Shown: positions 50,950 to 60,924, counted from the first letter of the stretch. The stretch: 64,000 nucleotides of DNA from JABDIP01 sp965227455 (GCA_965227455.1 OZ245752.1:496001-560000); one strand, 5' to 3'. Translations and numbers: made by a program. The notes: generated by a model not told the origin, from the letters alone.

Positions 50950-53613
50950 CTAGTCTCCGGCCGCCGACTGGCGCGGCGCGGCCTTGGCCGCCGGTTTCTT
51001 GGCGGTGGATTTCTTGGCCGTGGTCTTCTTGGCGGTCGCCTTCTTCGCCGGGGCCTTCTTCTTGGCCGCAGGCTTGGCCCGTTTGCCGCCCTTCTTGCCG
51101 CTCCTGGCGGCCTTGGCGGCGATCATCTCAACCGCCTCGTCCAGGCTGACAGCGTCGATCTCCTGGCCTTTGCGCAGCGACGCCATGACCCGGCCGTGGC
51201 GGATATAGGGACCGTAGCGCCCCTTGAAGATGGCCACCGGCTGGCCGTCATCGGGATGCTCGCCGATCACCCGTACCGGCTCGGCGCTGGGCCGCGGCTT
51301 GGCATCGGCCAGCAGCTCCACCGCCCGGTTCATGCCGATATTCAGGATGTCCTCGTCGGCCGGCAGCGACTTGTAGGCGTTGCCGTGCTTCAGATACGGG
51401 CCGAATCGGCCGATCCCGGCGGTGATCGGGTCGCGGGTGTCCGGGTGCCGGCCAATCTCCCGCGGCAGGGCCAGCAGGCCTAGCGCCCGGTCGAGCATGA
51501 GTTCCTGGGCCGGTTCGCCCTTGGGCAGGGAGACCCGCTTGGGCTTCTCCTCGCCGCCGGTCTCGCCAAGCTGGACATAGATGCCGTAGGGGCCCTGGCG
51601 CACGCTGACGGCAAGCCCGGTCTCCGGATCGTCGCCCAGGGCGCGCGGGAAGGCGGCGGCCTCGCCGGCGGCATCCTCGGTCATGACCTGCAGCGGCCGG
51701 GTGAAGCGGCATTCCGGATAGTTCTGGCAGCCGATGAAGGCGCCGTTGCGGGCCAGCTTCAGGGCCAGCCGACCATCCGCGCAGACCGGGCATTTGCGCG
51801 CATCGTGGCCGTTCTCGCCGGCCGGGAAGAAATGCGGGCCCAGATCCTGGTCCAGCACCTCCATGACCTGGCTGATGGAGAGATCCTTGGTCTCGGCCAC
51901 GGCGGCGGAGAAGGCCGACCAGAACTCCCTCAGCACCGTCTTCCAGTCGATCCGTCCGCCGGAGATGTCGTCGAGCTGGTCTTCCAGCTTGGCGGTGAAG
52001 TCGTACTCCACATAGCGGCTGAAGAAGCTGGTCAGGAAGGCGGTGACCAGTCGGCCGCGATCCTCCGGAATGAAGCGCCGCTTCTCCAGCCGGACATAGT
52101 CGCGATCCTGCAACACCTGCAGCACCGAGGCGTATGTCGATGGCCGGCCGATCCCCAGCTCTTCCATGCGCTTCACCAGGCTGGCCTCGGAATAGCGCGG
52201 CGGCGGCTGGGTGAAATGCTGTTCGTCCTTGGTGCCGATGCGGTCCACCCGGTCGCCCTGGTTGACCGGCGGCAGGCGGCGCTGGCTGTCGTCGTCGCCG
52301 TCGGAAGGATCGTCGCGGCCCTCGTCATAGACCTTCAGGAAGCCGTCGAACTTGACCACCGAGCCGGTGGCGCGAAGCATCGCCTTGCCGTTGCCGCCAT
52401 CGATGTCGACCGCAACCTGGTCCATCACCGCGGCCGCCATCTGGCAGGCCATGGTGCGCTTCCAGATCAGCTCGTAGAGCCGCTGTTCGTCGCTGCCCAA
52501 ATGGCCGCGCAGGCTGTCGGGATCGCGGCTGAGATCGGTCGGCCGGATCGCCTCATGCGCCTCCTGGGCGTTCTTGGCCTTGCTCTTGTAGACCCGCGGC
52601 GCGTCCGGCAGGTAGTGGTTGCCGTAGCGCTGGCCGATCTCGCTGCGGGCGGCGACCAGCGCCTCCTGGGCCAGTTGCAGCCCGTCGGTCCGCATATAGG
52701 TGATCAGCCCCACCGTCTCGCCGCCGATATCCACGCCTTCATAGAGGCGCTGGGCGGTGCGCATGGTCTTGCTGGCGCCGAAGCCCAGCTTGCGCGAGGC
52801 CTCCTGCTGCAGCGTGGAGGTGGTGAAGGGCGGGTAGGGGTTGCGGCGGACCTGCTTGGCCTCGACCGCGTCGATCTTGAAGTCCAGCGGCTGCAGCGTC
52901 GCCAGGGCGCGCTTGGCCGACGCCTCGTCGGGCAGGCCGAACTTGTCGAGCTTCTTGCCGTCCAGATGGGTCAGGCGGGCGGTGAACTCGTCGCCTGTCA
53001 GGGTGCGGAAGCGGGCCTCGATGGTCCAGTATTCGCGCCGCTGGAAGGCCTCGATCTCGGCCTCGCGGACGCAGATCAGCTTCAGCGCCACCGACTGCAC
53101 CCGGCCGGCGGAGCGCGAGCCGGGCAGCTTGCGCCACAACACCGGCGACAGGGTGAAGCCGACCAGATAATCCAGCGCCCGACGCGCCAGATAGGCCTCG
53201 ATCAGCTCGGTATCCAGGGCCCGGGGATGGGCCACCGCGTCCAGCACCGCGCGCTTGGTGACCTCGTTGAACGAGACCCGCTGGATGTCGAGATCCTTCA
53301 GGCCTCGCTTGGATTTCAGGATCTCCTGCACATGCCAGGAAATCGCCTCGCCCTCGCGATCCGGGTCGGTGGCGAGGTAGACGCGGTCGGCCGTCTTGGC
53401 CGCCTTGGCGATCGCGTCGAGATGCTTCTTGGAGCGGTCGCCCGGCTCCCAATCCATGGCGAAATCGTCATCCGGGCGCACCGAGCCGTCCTTGGCGGGC
53501 AGGTCGCGCACATGGCCATAGCTGGCCAGCACGGTGAAGTCGCCGCCGAGATATTTGCCGATGGTCTTGGCCTTCGCCGGGGATTCGACAATGACCAGAT
53601 TGCGCTCAGGCAC
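50950..53613 (-). CDS. topA: DNA topoisomerase I
   Basis: 887 residues, GTG start. Toprim motif LVIVESPAKAKTIGKYLG, metal-binding ATDPDREGEAISWHVQ, and the active-site Tyr in GLITYMRTDG. One C4 zinc-finger (CPVCADGRLALKL...GCQNYPEC) is clear; further C-terminal repeats lack Cys. The last ~50 residues are Lys/Ala-rich (KKTTAKKSTAKKPAAKAAP), a common alphaproteobacterial tail that binds DNA. It relaxes negative supercoils. Confidence 0.97.
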   Translation of the reverse strand: MPERNLVIVESPAKAKTIGKYLGGDFTVLASYGHVRDLPAKDGSVRPDDDFAMDWEPGDRSKKHLDAIAKAAKTADRVYLATDPDREGEAISWHVQEILKSKRGLKDLDIQRVSFNEVTKRAVLDAVAHPRALDTELIEAYLARRALDYLVGFTLSPVLWRKLPGSRSAGRVQSVALKLICVREAEIEAFQRREYWTIEARFRTLTGDEFTARLTHLDGKKLDKFGLPDEASAKRALATLQPLDFKIDAVEAKQVRRNPYPPFTTSTLQQEASRKLGFGASKTMRTAQRLYEGVDIGGETVGLITYMRTDGLQLAQEALVAARSEIGQRYGNHYLPDAPRVYKSKAKNAQEAHEAIRPTDLSRDPDSLRGHLGSDEQRLYELIWKRTMACQMAAAVMDQVAVDIDGGNGKAMLRATGSVVKFDGFLKVYDEGRDDPSDGDDDSQRRLPPVNQGDRVDRIGTKDEQHFTQPPPRYSEASLVKRMEELGIGRPSTYASVLQVLQDRDYVRLEKRRFIPEDRGRLVTAFLTSFFSRYVEYDFTAKLEDQLDDISGGRIDWKTVLREFWSAFSAAVAETKDLSISQVMEVLDQDLGPHFFPAGENGHDARKCPVCADGRLALKLARNGAFIGCQNYPECRFTRPLQVMTEDAAGEAAAFPRALGDDPETGLAVSVRQGPYGIYVQLGETGGEEKPKRVSLPKGEPAQELMLDRALGLLALPREIGRHPDTRDPITAGIGRFGPYLKHGNAYKSLPADEDILNIGMNRAVELLADAKPRPSAEPVRVIGEHPDDGQPVAIFKGRYGPYIRHGRVMASLRKGQEIDAVSLDEAVEMIAAKAARSGKKGGKRAKPAAKKKAPAKKATAKKTTAKKSTAKKPAAKAAPRQSAAGD

Positions 53614-53686
53614 AGACGAACTCGCTCTTACAGTGGACCTGAATTCCGGGGATGCCCGCCGTTTTCGGTACTTTATGGCAGGCGGG

Positions 53687-54808
53687 TTAAATCAACATGA
53701 CGCGATTGCCGGGGTGGCGCTCGATGCGACCGGCAAGCTCGAGCTCCAGCAGAATCGCGAAGACCGTTGGAGCTGACAATTGGCAATCGCGAAGCACTTC
53801 GTCAACCGGGGTCGGAGTCGGGGACAGGCATTCCAGCACCCGCGACTGCGCTGCAGCGCCGTTGATTTCCGCCGGTTCGCCGGCAATGTCAAGGGACTCG
53901 ATTCCGTCGCGCCTGCCCGAATCCAAGGTCCGCAGCATCGGCGACAGCGCCTCCAGAACGTCCTCGGCCGACTGGATCAGGGTGGCCCCTTTGCGGATCA
54001 GCGCATTGCAGCCCTGGGCTCTCGGGTCCAGCGGCGAGCCCGGCACTGCGAACACCTCGCGGCCCTGTTCATTGGCCATGCGGGCGGTGATCAGCGAGCC
54101 GGAGCGGGGGGCTGCCTCGACCACGATGGTGGCCACCGACAGGCCGGAGATGACGCGGTTGCGCCGCGGGAAATGGCGGGCCTGCGGCTGGATGCCAACG
54201 GCGCATTCTGCGACCACGCACCCCTCTTCGACGATGCGCCGGTAGAGCCCTTCATTCTCGCGCGGATAGACCACGTCGATGCCGCCGGCGACCACCGCGA
54301 CCGTCCCACTCTCCAGCGCCCCCTCATGGGCCGCCGCATCGATCCCGCGCGCCAGCCCCGAGACCACCGTCAGCCCGGCCGCGCCCAGATCCCGCGCCAG
54401 CTTCGTCGCGATCCGCCGGCCATTGCCGGACACGTTCCGCGCCCCGACCACCGCCACGCAACGCCGCGACATCAGGTCGCGCCGGCCCAGCACACACAGC
54501 ACCGGCGGCGCATCCTCGATCGCCGCCAGCGGCTCCGGATAGTCGGGCTCGCACAGCGCCACCATCCGCCCGCCCAGCGCCGCCAGCGTCTCCATCTCAT
54601 GCTTTGCATCGGCGAGGGACGCCGGTGTCAGCCCGCCCTTGCGGCCACCCCGCCGCGCCATCTCCGGCAGCGCCTCCAGCGCCTCCCGGGCCGTCCCGAA
54701 CCGCCCGATCAGCCCGCGAAAGGTGATCGGCCCGACAGATCCGGTCCGCGCCAGCCGCAGCCAGTCGAGACGTTCGCTCTCGGAAAGTTCGCGTGTCGGT
54801 TGAACCAT
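53687..54808 (-). CDS. dprA: DNA processing protein DprA
   Basis: 373 residues. The Rossmann-like fold carries VVGARNVSGNGRRIATKLAR, VVSGLARGIDAAAHEGAL and GGIDVVYPREN, which bind single-stranded DNA and load RecA in transformation. A SAM-like N-terminal part and a C-terminal winged-helix segment are present. I chose the ATG at 54808 (MVQPTRELSES). It lies 32 bases downstream of plsY. Confidence 0.94.
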   Translation of the reverse strand: MVQPTRELSESERLDWLRLARTGSVGPITFRGLIGRFGTAREALEALPEMARRGGRKGGLTPASLADAKHEMETLAALGGRMVALCEPDYPEPLAAIEDAPPVLCVLGRRDLMSRRCVAVVGARNVSGNGRRIATKLARDLGAAGLTVVSGLARGIDAAAHEGALESGTVAVVAGGIDVVYPRENEGLYRRIVEEGCVVAECAVGIQPQARHFPRRNRVISGLSVATIVVEAAPRSGSLITARMANEQGREVFAVPGSPLDPRAQGCNALIRKGATLIQSAEDVLEALSPMLRTLDSGRRDGIESLDIAGEPAEINGAAAQSRVLECLSPTPTPVDEVLRDCQLSAPTVFAILLELELAGRIERHPGNRVMLI

Positions 54809-54840
54809 GCCACAACCATGGTTCAGCGGGCGCCGTGGGG

Positions 54841-55491
54841 TCAACCCGGCTTCTTCTGCCCGATCTTCGGTTCCTCGCCCTTCAGCAGGCGGCGAATGTT
54901 CTGGTGATGGCGCAGGACGACCAGCACGGCGATGAACACGGCAAGCTGGGTACGCTGCGGGTCGGACCAATAGGTTCCGGTGATGGGGTAGGCGGTCAGC
55001 AGCCAGGCATAGACCGGCGCCATCGCAATCGAGACGATGCCCGACAGGGAGGAGTAGCGGAACAGCGCGGCGATCAGCAGCCAGGTCAGGCCGGAGGCCA
55101 GGCTCACCGGCCAGGAGATCGCCAGCAGGGTGCCGAGCGCCGTCGCTACGGCCTTGCCGCCCTTGAATTTCAGCCAGACCGGGAAGCAATGGCCCAGCAT
55201 GGCGCCGCCGCCGGCCAGCACCGCCATGTCGGGCCCGAACCGGGCCGCGATCAGCACCGCGATGGCGCCCTTGCCGCCATCCAGCAGCAGCGTCGCCAGG
55301 GCCAGCGGCTTGTTGCCGGTGCGCAGCACGTTGGTCGCGCCAATGTTGCCCGAGCCGATCTTGCGGATGTCGCCATAGCCGCCCATCCAAGCCAGCACCA
55401 GCCCGAACGGTATCGAACCCAGAAGATAGCCCAGCAGGGCTGCAGCATAGAACGGCCAGGTGAAGGAGAAGGAGCCTAGGACGTCAGGCAT
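54841..55491 (-). CDS. plsY: Glycerol-3-phosphate acyltransferase PlsY
   Basis: 216 residues with about five membrane helices. PlsY signatures: LGYLLGSIPFGLVLAW, IGSGNIGATNVLRTGNK, and GHCFPVWLKFKGGKAVAT. It transfers an acyl group from acyl-phosphate to G3P, the first step in membrane phospholipid synthesis. In many alphaproteobacteria it lies directly next to pyrC; here an AT-rich gene intervenes. Confidence 0.96.
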   Translation of the reverse strand: MPDVLGSFSFTWPFYAAALLGYLLGSIPFGLVLAWMGGYGDIRKIGSGNIGATNVLRTGNKPLALATLLLDGGKGAIAVLIAARFGPDMAVLAGGGAMLGHCFPVWLKFKGGKAVATALGTLLAISWPVSLASGLTWLLIAALFRYSSLSGIVSIAMAPVYAWLLTAYPITGTYWSDPQRTQLAVFIAVLVVLRHHQNIRRLLKGEEPKIGQKKPG

Positions 55492-55612
55492 CTGGTCAGT
55501 AGGATCTCGTCATTCTACTCCTAAGAGTTATCTTATAGGATGCCAGACGAAAAATCACTACGCGAGAAAATCGCGAAAGATATGTGATTTTGCCATTTAT
55601 TGTTTTCATTTG

Positions 55613-56719
55613 TCAGTCACAAGTATTTCCAGTTTCAGATAGGCATTCTATGAATTCTTCCAACTTGCCGGATTCTTCGTTTGGAATATACCATTCGAAT
55701 TGATCGAAACAGGGCCGAAGAAGCACTCGATCAAGATATGCAGATTCGAGTGCCGAGTGTCTTCTACGTTTCATTTCAATCAACAACGCTTGTATGTCGA
55801 GTTCAGACCCTTGGCCATGATCGCTAGACTCTTCGAATACACCGATCGCTACCGATCTCCAGTTCAATGTTTCAAGTAATTGTGGATGGCGAGTGGCCCA
55901 AAGACAATGCTGAATCTCGCGTATGTTTGCATCTTCAAGACTCAAGGCCACAAGCACACTATCTTGTAGAAGTAATTCCGGAGTTTCAGATACATTGAAT
56001 TGTGTTTTTTGACTAGGAGCCCTTCTGTCTTTATCTAAGCAATAGGCTTCAATATTCATCGAAAAATCTGCGCCCGATTCAATAGAAACCGCCGGTTCAG
56101 AAAATTCTCCTCCAAAATTTACTTCGAGGGTCTCTATTACTGGTTGGCGTGTAGCCATCCGCTGACGGTTCGAGTCTTGGGGTGTGCTAAAGTCGTCTGG
56201 AACTAATACGACTGTCTGACCAATGCCTGATTGAGGGCAAATCGATATGTCAGCTCCTAACTCTGCTGCCACTGAAGCTTCCAACCGAATTGATTCTCCA
56301 AGATTCGTGTTCATGCCGAAAAACTCGGTGTCCTGGTAGACGTTTCGTTCCAGAGCCTTCGAAAGTCCGATTTCGAAACAGATCACACCATTGCGATCGA
56401 CAGAAAGAGCCACATCGGCTTGGGGTAGCCAACCGTCCCCACCCTTCTCGAGTGAAACCTTCACAAAGCCATCAGCTAGGTCAGTTACCGTTCCTATGTC
56501 ACCCCAACTGGCACTAATTGCATTTGATGAAGCTGGTCTCATCGGATCCGCCGTTAGAGCAATCCTCGCAGAAGAGGGCTCGCCGGCCGGGATAATTAGC
56601 GCTACTTGGGCATCTGCTGAGGCTGAGGTCGGAAAGAATACCAATGCCGTTGACAGTAAGACAGAAGTCATGCGTGCGGACAGACGAAATATGTATTTTA
56701 ATGTTACATAGCAATTCAT
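55613..56719 (-). CDS. Orphan exported protein in an AT-rich island
   Basis: 368 residues. I chose the ATG at 56719 because GGTGA lies five bases upstream; ATG 56731 and 56671 are alternatives. A signal peptide is visible (MTSVLLSTALVFFPTSASA). A short SH3-like segment (GDIGTVTDLADGFVKVSLEK then GDGWLPQADVAL) follows. The rest is not recognised; it has several Cys and many acidic residues. Base composition is clearly lower in G+C than its neighbours (25/60 in 55681-55740 and 26/60 in 56041-56100, against 43/60 in 57241-57300). Probably acquired by transfer. Upstream 56720-56922 holds no recognised gene. Confidence 0.7.
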   Translation of the reverse strand: MNCYVTLKYIFRLSARMTSVLLSTALVFFPTSASADAQVALIIPAGEPSSARIALTADPMRPASSNAISASWGDIGTVTDLADGFVKVSLEKGGDGWLPQADVALSVDRNGVICFEIGLSKALERNVYQDTEFFGMNTNLGESIRLEASVAAELGADISICPQSGIGQTVVLVPDDFSTPQDSNRQRMATRQPVIETLEVNFGGEFSEPAVSIESGADFSMNIEAYCLDKDRRAPSQKTQFNVSETPELLLQDSVLVALSLEDANIREIQHCLWATRHPQLLETLNWRSVAIGVFEESSDHGQGSELDIQALLIEMKRRRHSALESAYLDRVLLRPCFDQFEWYIPNEESGKLEEFIECLSETGNTCD

Positions 56720-56922
56720 AATAGTCACCATATTTCAAGTTAAAGAAATAAAATATCAAAAAGATGCGCCAAACGCAATAATATTCCCCCGCGAAAGGCG
56801 TTTGATACAGAGGTATCGGCACCCTGCAATCAGGCGGCTTCGCCTTCAACCCGTTGGTGCTTCGTATGGCTATGGAGAAATAGTCTTTAGTCATCATCAT
56901 TGAGGAGAAAGAGGGCGGAATA

Positions 56923-58239
56923 TCAGTTATCCATTTCCTCGAACTGAAATACGTCTCTCCCGTCTACGAACGTCCGCAGGACACGGCCCGCGACCGGGCG
57001 GCCCTCATAGGGCGCATTCTTCGACTTGCCGCGGAAGGCCTGGGTATCGATGCGCCAGGGAACCTCCGAGTCGAACATTACCAGGTCGGCGGCCGCACCC
57101 TTGGCGAGGCGTCCACCCGGCAGGCGCAGCAGTTCGGCGGGCCGCAACGTCAGCTTGGCCATCAGGTCGAGCAGCGACAGGTGGTCCCGGTGGTGCAGCT
57201 CCAGGGCCAGGGGCAGCAGGGTCTCCAGCCCGACGATGCCCGCGTCGGCCTGGGCGAAGGGCTGGCGCTTGGATTCCTGGTCGTGGGGCACGTGGTCGCT
57301 GGCGATGACGTCGACGGTGCCGTCGGCCAGCCCCTCGACCACCGCCCTGCGGTCGGCCTCGCCGCGCAGGGGCGGGGAGAGCTTGGCGAAAGTGCGGTAA
57401 TCGCCGACATCGGTCTCGGTCAGGGTGAAATGCGGCGGCGCGGCATCGCAAGTGACGTGCAGGCCGCGCTTCCGGGCGGCGCGGATCGCGTCGATGGCGG
57501 CGGCGGTGGAGACATGGGCCACGTGATAGCGGCCGCCCGAGAGCTCCAGCAGGCGCAGGTCGCGCTCGATCATCATCACCTCGGCCTGGGCCGGGATGCC
57601 GGGCAGGCCAAGCCGGGTGGACAATTCGCCGGCATTCATGACGCCGTCGCCGGCGATGCGCGGCTCTTCGGGATGCTGCACCACGAGCAGGTCGAAGCCG
57701 GCGGCATAGGTCAGCGCCCGCTGCATCACCAGGGTATCGGCGATGGCCCGGTCGCCATCGGTGAAGGCGACGGCGCCGGCCTCGGCCAGCAACCCCATCT
57801 CGGTCAGCGCCTTGCCCTCCGCGCCTCTGGTGGCGCAGGCATAGGCATAGACCTTCACGCCACGGGTGCCGCGCGCCCGGCGGGCGACGAATTCCAGCCC
57901 GGCAACCGTGTCGATGGCGGGATCGGTGTTGGGCAGGCAGACCAGCGAGGTCACGCCGCCGGCCGCGGCCGCCTGCGCCGCGCTGGCGATGGTCTCCTTG
58001 TGCTCATGGCCGGGCTCGCCGATGGTCACCCGCATGTCGACCAGGCCCGGTGCCAGGCACTGGCCGCCGCAATCCACCTTCTCGGCATCCTCCGGCGCGC
58101 CGTCGGCGAACAGCCCGGCCCCCACATCGGCGATCTTGCCGTCGCGGACCAGCAGCCCGCCCGGCGCATCCAGACCGCTCGCCGGATCCAGCAGCCGGGC
58201 GTTGACGAAGGCGATGGGGCGGGGCGGCGACGCGGTCAC
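56923..58239 (-). CDS. pyrC: Dihydroorotase-like protein (PyrC-type, likely inactive partner)
   Basis: 438 residues, GTG start, GTGA overlap with pyrB. The amidohydrolase fold is clear (LAPGLVDMRVTIGEPGHEH, AGGVTSLVCLPNTDPAID, VDVIASDHVPHD). The metal-binding HxH normally after LVD is here R70-x-T72. Similar PyrC-type proteins that sit beside pyrB in alphaproteobacteria and Pseudomonas lack this motif and support PyrB assembly rather than catalysis. A separate true dihydroorotase is then expected elsewhere. Annotation as catalytic dihydroorotase should be treated with caution. Confidence 0.85.
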   Translation of the reverse strand: MTASPPRPIAFVNARLLDPASGLDAPGGLLVRDGKIADVGAGLFADGAPEDAEKVDCGGQCLAPGLVDMRVTIGEPGHEHKETIASAAQAAAAGGVTSLVCLPNTDPAIDTVAGLEFVARRARGTRGVKVYAYACATRGAEGKALTEMGLLAEAGAVAFTDGDRAIADTLVMQRALTYAAGFDLLVVQHPEEPRIAGDGVMNAGELSTRLGLPGIPAQAEVMMIERDLRLLELSGGRYHVAHVSTAAAIDAIRAARKRGLHVTCDAAPPHFTLTETDVGDYRTFAKLSPPLRGEADRRAVVEGLADGTVDVIASDHVPHDQESKRQPFAQADAGIVGLETLLPLALELHHRDHLSLLDLMAKLTLRPAELLRLPGGRLAKGAAADLVMFDSEVPWRIDTQAFRGKSKNAPYEGRPVAGRVLRTFVDGRDVFQFEEMDN

Positions 58240-59192
58240 GCGCCGGTCTCCGATTGGGCGGTCAGTAGCTCCAGGCAGGCCATGCGGACGGCAACGCCCA
58301 GCTCGACCTGGTCCAGGATGACGCTGCGGTCGATGTCGTCGGCGACGGCGGAATCGATCTCCACGCCCCGGTTCATCGGCCCCGGATGCATGATCAGCGC
58401 GTCCGGCTTGGCGACCGCCAGCTTCTCCGCATCCAGCCCGTAGAAGCGGAAATACTCCCGGGTCGACGGCACATAGCTGCCCTGCATGCGTTCCAGCTGC
58501 AGGCGCAGCATCATCACGATGTCGGCATCGGCGAGGCCGGTTTTCATGTCGTGATGCACTTCGACCCCCATGCGGCCGATCTCCGGCGGCAGCAGGGTCG
58601 GCGGCGCCACCACCCGGACCCGGGCCCCCATGATGTTCAGCAGATGGATGTTTGAACGCGCCACCCGGCTGTGCAGGATGTCGCCGCAGATCACCACCGT
58701 CAGCCCGTCGAGCCGGCCGCGCCGGCGGCGGATCGTCAGCGCGTCCAGCAGTGCCTGGGTCGGATGCTCGTGGCTGCCGTCGCCGGCATTGATGACCGCC
58801 GCCGTCACCTTCTCCGACAGCAGCTTGACCGCGCCCGACTCCGGATGGCGCACGATCAGCACGTCCGGGTGCATGGCGTTCAGGGTCATCGCCGTGTCGA
58901 TCAGCGTCTCGCCCTTCTTGATGGAGCTGGAGCCGACCGACATGTTGATCGTGTCGGCGCCCAGACGCTTGCCGGCCAGCTCGAAGGACGTGCGGGTCCG
59001 CGTTGAATTTTCGAAGAAAAGATTGATGACCGTTCGGCCGCGCAGCCGGGCCGATTTCTTCTCAGGCTGGCGGTTGACCGCGATATAGCCCTCGGCGGTG
59101 TCCAGCAACAATCCGATCTCGCCCGGCTCGAGGTCTTCGATGCCAAGCAGATGCTTGCGGTCCAGCGCCGCCGGTCGCGAGGGGCGATTCAT
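58236..59192 (-). CDS. pyrB: Aspartate carbamoyltransferase catalytic subunit
   Basis: 318 residues. FFENSTRTRTSFELAGKRLG contains the carbamoyl-phosphate-binding STRT, followed by DGSHEHPTQALLDALTI and MHPGPMNRGVEI. It makes carbamoyl-aspartate in pyrimidine synthesis. The stop overlaps the pyrC-like start by four bases. No pyrI regulatory subunit is present, consistent with a PyrB/PyrC'-type complex. Confidence 0.96.
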   Translation of the reverse strand: MNRPSRPAALDRKHLLGIEDLEPGEIGLLLDTAEGYIAVNRQPEKKSARLRGRTVINLFFENSTRTRTSFELAGKRLGADTINMSVGSSSIKKGETLIDTAMTLNAMHPDVLIVRHPESGAVKLLSEKVTAAVINAGDGSHEHPTQALLDALTIRRRRGRLDGLTVVICGDILHSRVARSNIHLLNIMGARVRVVAPPTLLPPEIGRMGVEVHHDMKTGLADADIVMMLRLQLERMQGSYVPSTREYFRFYGLDAEKLAVAKPDALIMHPGPMNRGVEIDSAVADDIDRSVILDQVELGVAVRMACLELLTAQSETGA

Positions 59193-59349
59193 TGGGGCGC
59201 GACTATAGTCCCGACGGGTCGCGACACAAGCATTGCATTATGCGAAATCGGGCCAATCCCGACCTCCCGCATTGTCCATGGCGGCGCGGTGCCCGAATAT
59301 CCGGGCGGGGCACTTCCCGTATCCCGAAGCAAGAGGTCCGTGAACGCCG

Positions 59350-60768
59350 GTGGAATCGCTTTCCGTCCTGCTCGGCATCGTCGTCGTATTGCTGGCCGTG
59401 GGCATGACGGCGCATGTGCTGCTGCGCAAATCCGACGAACGCGCCGCAGTGGCCTGGATCGGCCTGATCTGGCTGTCGCCCATCCTGGGCTCGATCCTCT
59501 ATGTGATGCTGGGCATCAACCGGATCCGGCGCCGGGCGCGCCGCCTTCGGGCGGAGCGGGTCAACCCGGACGGCCGGCGCCCTGGCGCCTCGCCCGCGGT
59601 GCTGCCGCCGGAGGCGAAGGACCTGACCATGCTCGCCAATGTGGTCGAGCGCTTCTCCCAGAGCCCGCTGGTCGGCGGCAATGCGGTGGTGCCGCTGATC
59701 AATGGCGACGCCGCCTATCCCGAGATGATCGCCGCCATCGATGGGGCCCGGCGCAGCATCGCGCTCAGCAGCTTCATCTTCAACAAGGATGCGGTGGGTT
59801 TCCGGTTCCTCGATGCCCTGGAGGGCGCGGTGGGGCGCGGCGTCCAGGTGCGGGTCATCGTCGACGGTATCGGCACCTTCTACGCGCTCAAGCCGATCGT
59901 CGGCGAGCTGCGCCGGCGCCGCATACCGGCGGCGCGGTTCCTGTTCTCCCTGGTGCCCTGGCGCATGCCCTTCCTCAACCTGCGCACCCATCGCAAGATC
60001 CTGGTCGTCGACGGGCGGATCGGCTTTACCGGCGGCCTCAACATCCGCCAGCGGCATGTGCTGGGCGACACCCCGCCGACTCCGGTCCAGGACACCCATT
60101 TCCGCGTCGAGGGGCCGGTGGTGGCGCAGATGATGGAAGTGTTCGCCGATGACTGGTCCTTCACCACCGGAGAGGAGCTGATCGGCACCGCCTGGTTCCC
60201 CCAGATCGCCCCGGTCGGGCCGGTGGTCAGCCGCGACGTCGCCACCGGGCCGCACGAAGAATCCCAGAAGATGCTGTGGGCTCTGTTCGGCGCGGTGGCC
60301 GAGGCGCGCTCCTCGGTGCGGATCGTCACGCCGTACTTCCTGCCCGACGAGCCGCTGATGACGGCGCTCAGCCTGGCTGCCATGGGCGGCGTAGAGGTGG
60401 ACATCGTGCTGCCGGAGCGCAACAACCTGCCGCCGGTGGCCTGGGCCTCGGCCAGCCGCCTGGCGCAGCTGGTCTCGTCCGGCTGCCGGGTCTGGCTGAC
60501 GCCGCCGCCCTTCGACCATTCCAAGCTGATGGTGGTGGACGGGGTCTGGACGCTGTTCGGCTCGTCCAACTGGGACCCGCGCAGCCTGAGGCTGAACTTC
60601 GAGTTCAATCTGGAATGCTACGACACCGGCCTGGCGGCCTCGGTGGAGGCCATCATCGCCGACAAGATCGCAGCGGCCCGGCGGCTCACGCCGGCGGCCC
60701 TGGACAGCCGCGGCCTGGCGGTGGCGATCCGCGACGGCCTGGCGCGGCTGTTCACGCCGTATTTGTAG
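59350..60768 (+). CDS. cls: Cardiolipin synthase
   Basis: 472 residues, GTG start. Two N-terminal membrane helices (SVLLGIVVVLLAVGMTAHVL; AWIGLIWLSPILGSILYVML) then two phospholipase D motifs: THRKILVVDGRIGFTGG and HSKLMVVDGVWTLFGSSNWD (His, Lys, Asp in both). It condenses phosphatidylglycerol to cardiolipin in the inner membrane. Divergent from pyrB. Confidence 0.93.
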   Translation: MESLSVLLGIVVVLLAVGMTAHVLLRKSDERAAVAWIGLIWLSPILGSILYVMLGINRIRRRARRLRAERVNPDGRRPGASPAVLPPEAKDLTMLANVVERFSQSPLVGGNAVVPLINGDAAYPEMIAAIDGARRSIALSSFIFNKDAVGFRFLDALEGAVGRGVQVRVIVDGIGTFYALKPIVGELRRRRIPAARFLFSLVPWRMPFLNLRTHRKILVVDGRIGFTGGLNIRQRHVLGDTPPTPVQDTHFRVEGPVVAQMMEVFADDWSFTTGEELIGTAWFPQIAPVGPVVSRDVATGPHEESQKMLWALFGAVAEARSSVRIVTPYFLPDEPLMTALSLAAMGGVEVDIVLPERNNLPPVAWASASRLAQLVSSGCRVWLTPPPFDHSKLMVVDGVWTLFGSSNWDPRSLRLNFEFNLECYDTGLAASVEAIIADKIAAARRLTPAALDSRGLAVAIRDGLARLFTPYL

Positions 60769-60802
60769 GGAGTTGATAGAGGCAGTTTCTACCAACCACC
60801 CA

Positions 60803-60901
60803 CCATCGTCATTCCCGCGAAGGCGGGAATCCAGCGTTCACCGACGTGTAAGCGGCACAAGCGTGACGCCTGGATTTCCGCCTTCGCGGGAATGACGATG
60901 G
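60803..60901. repeat. Inverted repeat element between cls and CoA-transferase
   Basis: 32-base arms: CCATCGTCATTCCCGCGAAG and beyond (60803-60834) pairs, with one mismatch, with 60870-60901. The arms have their own small hairpin (CCCGC / GCGGG). A common dispersed alphaproteobacterial intergenic element. Confidence 0.85.
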
Positions 60902-60924
60902 GGAGTTGGTTGATACTTGGGCGC

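Noticed and set aside
48667..51483. 938-codon plus-strand open frame opposite rnr and topA
   Set aside because: Spans two well-supported minus-strand genes; typical antisense composition.
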